DNA from: Hyphomicrobium sp. | Lineage (GTDB): Bacteria > Pseudomonadota > Alphaproteobacteria > Rhizobiales > Hyphomicrobiaceae | Direction: 5' to 3' | NCBI GenBank assembly: GCA_002928735.1 | Contig: PERL01000018.1 | Coordinates: 1 to 61,593, forward strand | DNA length: 61,593 bases | Shown: one piece after another, positions 61,589-61,593 of the stretch | How the letters are laid out: every line of letters begins with the position of its first letter | How positions within the stretch are numbered: the first letter of the stretch is position 1 | Notes under the pieces: model-generated | The model's database searches: none | The model's input: the letters and a program-made list of their open reading frames with translations, nothing else | Told to the model about the DNA's origin: nothing | Program-made: the position numbers and the translations under genes

Positions 61589-61593
61589 ATGAA
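61589..61593 (+). CDS. Start of a gene leaving the window (partial)
   Basis: An ATG preceded by GGAGG with an 8-bp spacer begins in the last five bases. Only the first codon and two bases of the second (AA) are visible. The strong ribosome binding site and long leader suggest a highly expressed gene; its identity cannot be told. Confidence 0.5.

Overview
The window looks like chromosomal DNA of a GC-rich alphaproteobacterium of the order Hyphomicrobiales (Rhizobiales), possibly close to Hyphomicrobium; the genus is a guess from gene content. Pointers are a MucR/Ros zinc-finger regulator, HWE-type histidine kinases, a GcrA-like protein, perfect CtrA boxes (TTAA-N7-TTAA), the alphaproteobacterial complex I accessory subunit (ETC domain), and order-typical families (DUF1491, DUF5330, DUF6456, double cold-shock protein). 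No phage, transposase, integrase, CRISPR array or rRNA was found.

Layout. 0-6.4 kb: end of an RTX protein, a YcgN-type protein, an operon of a class A penicillin-binding protein with split DUF1214/DUF1254 proteins, a small protein and a peptidoglycan-binding-domain protein. 6.4-9.7 kb: DUF5330, SufE, a translationally coupled pair (free-standing DnaA DNA-binding domain plus DUF6456), and MucR. 9.7-17 kb: oligopeptidase B, a TadG-like von Willebrand protein, a membrane protein with a primase-like winged helix, a long non-coding stretch with a CtrA box, a second exported peptidoglycan-binding-like protein, CutA. 17-31 kb: NAD kinase, an HWE kinase, a fused PP2C phosphatase/Ser-Thr kinase, nitroreductase, an exported von Willebrand protein and a neighbour that share a tandem repeat module, an orphan amino-acid binding protein, cystathionine beta-lyase, a POT peptide transporter, a GNAT protein. 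31-39.3 kb: a CHASE4-like/GGDEF/EAL protein, a methyltransferase, an L,D-transpeptidase, then a compact response regulator / NYN protein / HWE kinase operon. 39.3-43.6 kb: an RND efflux pair. 43.7-46.9 kb: a small group of unusual genes (RsgA without its zinc domain, a GcrA C-terminal domain alone, a transglutaminase-like protein, a SET-domain protein) ending at a tRNA-Arg. 47-50.7 kb: housekeeping genes and tRNA-Pro. 51-61 kb: assimilatory sulfate reduction.

How genes work together. The sulfur block is nearly complete: CysDN makes APS, a CysH of the iron-sulfur APS-reductase type makes sulfite, CysIJ makes sulfide, and SUMT supplies the siroheme precursor; two TauE/SafE proteins may export excess sulfite. 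CysN has no APS-kinase domain, which fits direct APS reduction. Cell-envelope genes (class A PBP, L,D-transpeptidase, two peptidoglycan-binding proteins) and cell-cycle elements (three perfect CtrA boxes, a GcrA fragment, a DnaA domain-IV-only protein) recur through the window.

Most interesting items: the GcrA sigma-interacting domain without DNA-binding domain next to a divergent dyad operator; the response regulator-NYN-HWE kinase operon; the shared-repeat von Willebrand locus near a phosphatase-kinase fusion; and three CtrA boxes, two of them upstream of peptidoglycan-binding proteins. All functions are inferred by reading the sequence; no database search was possible.
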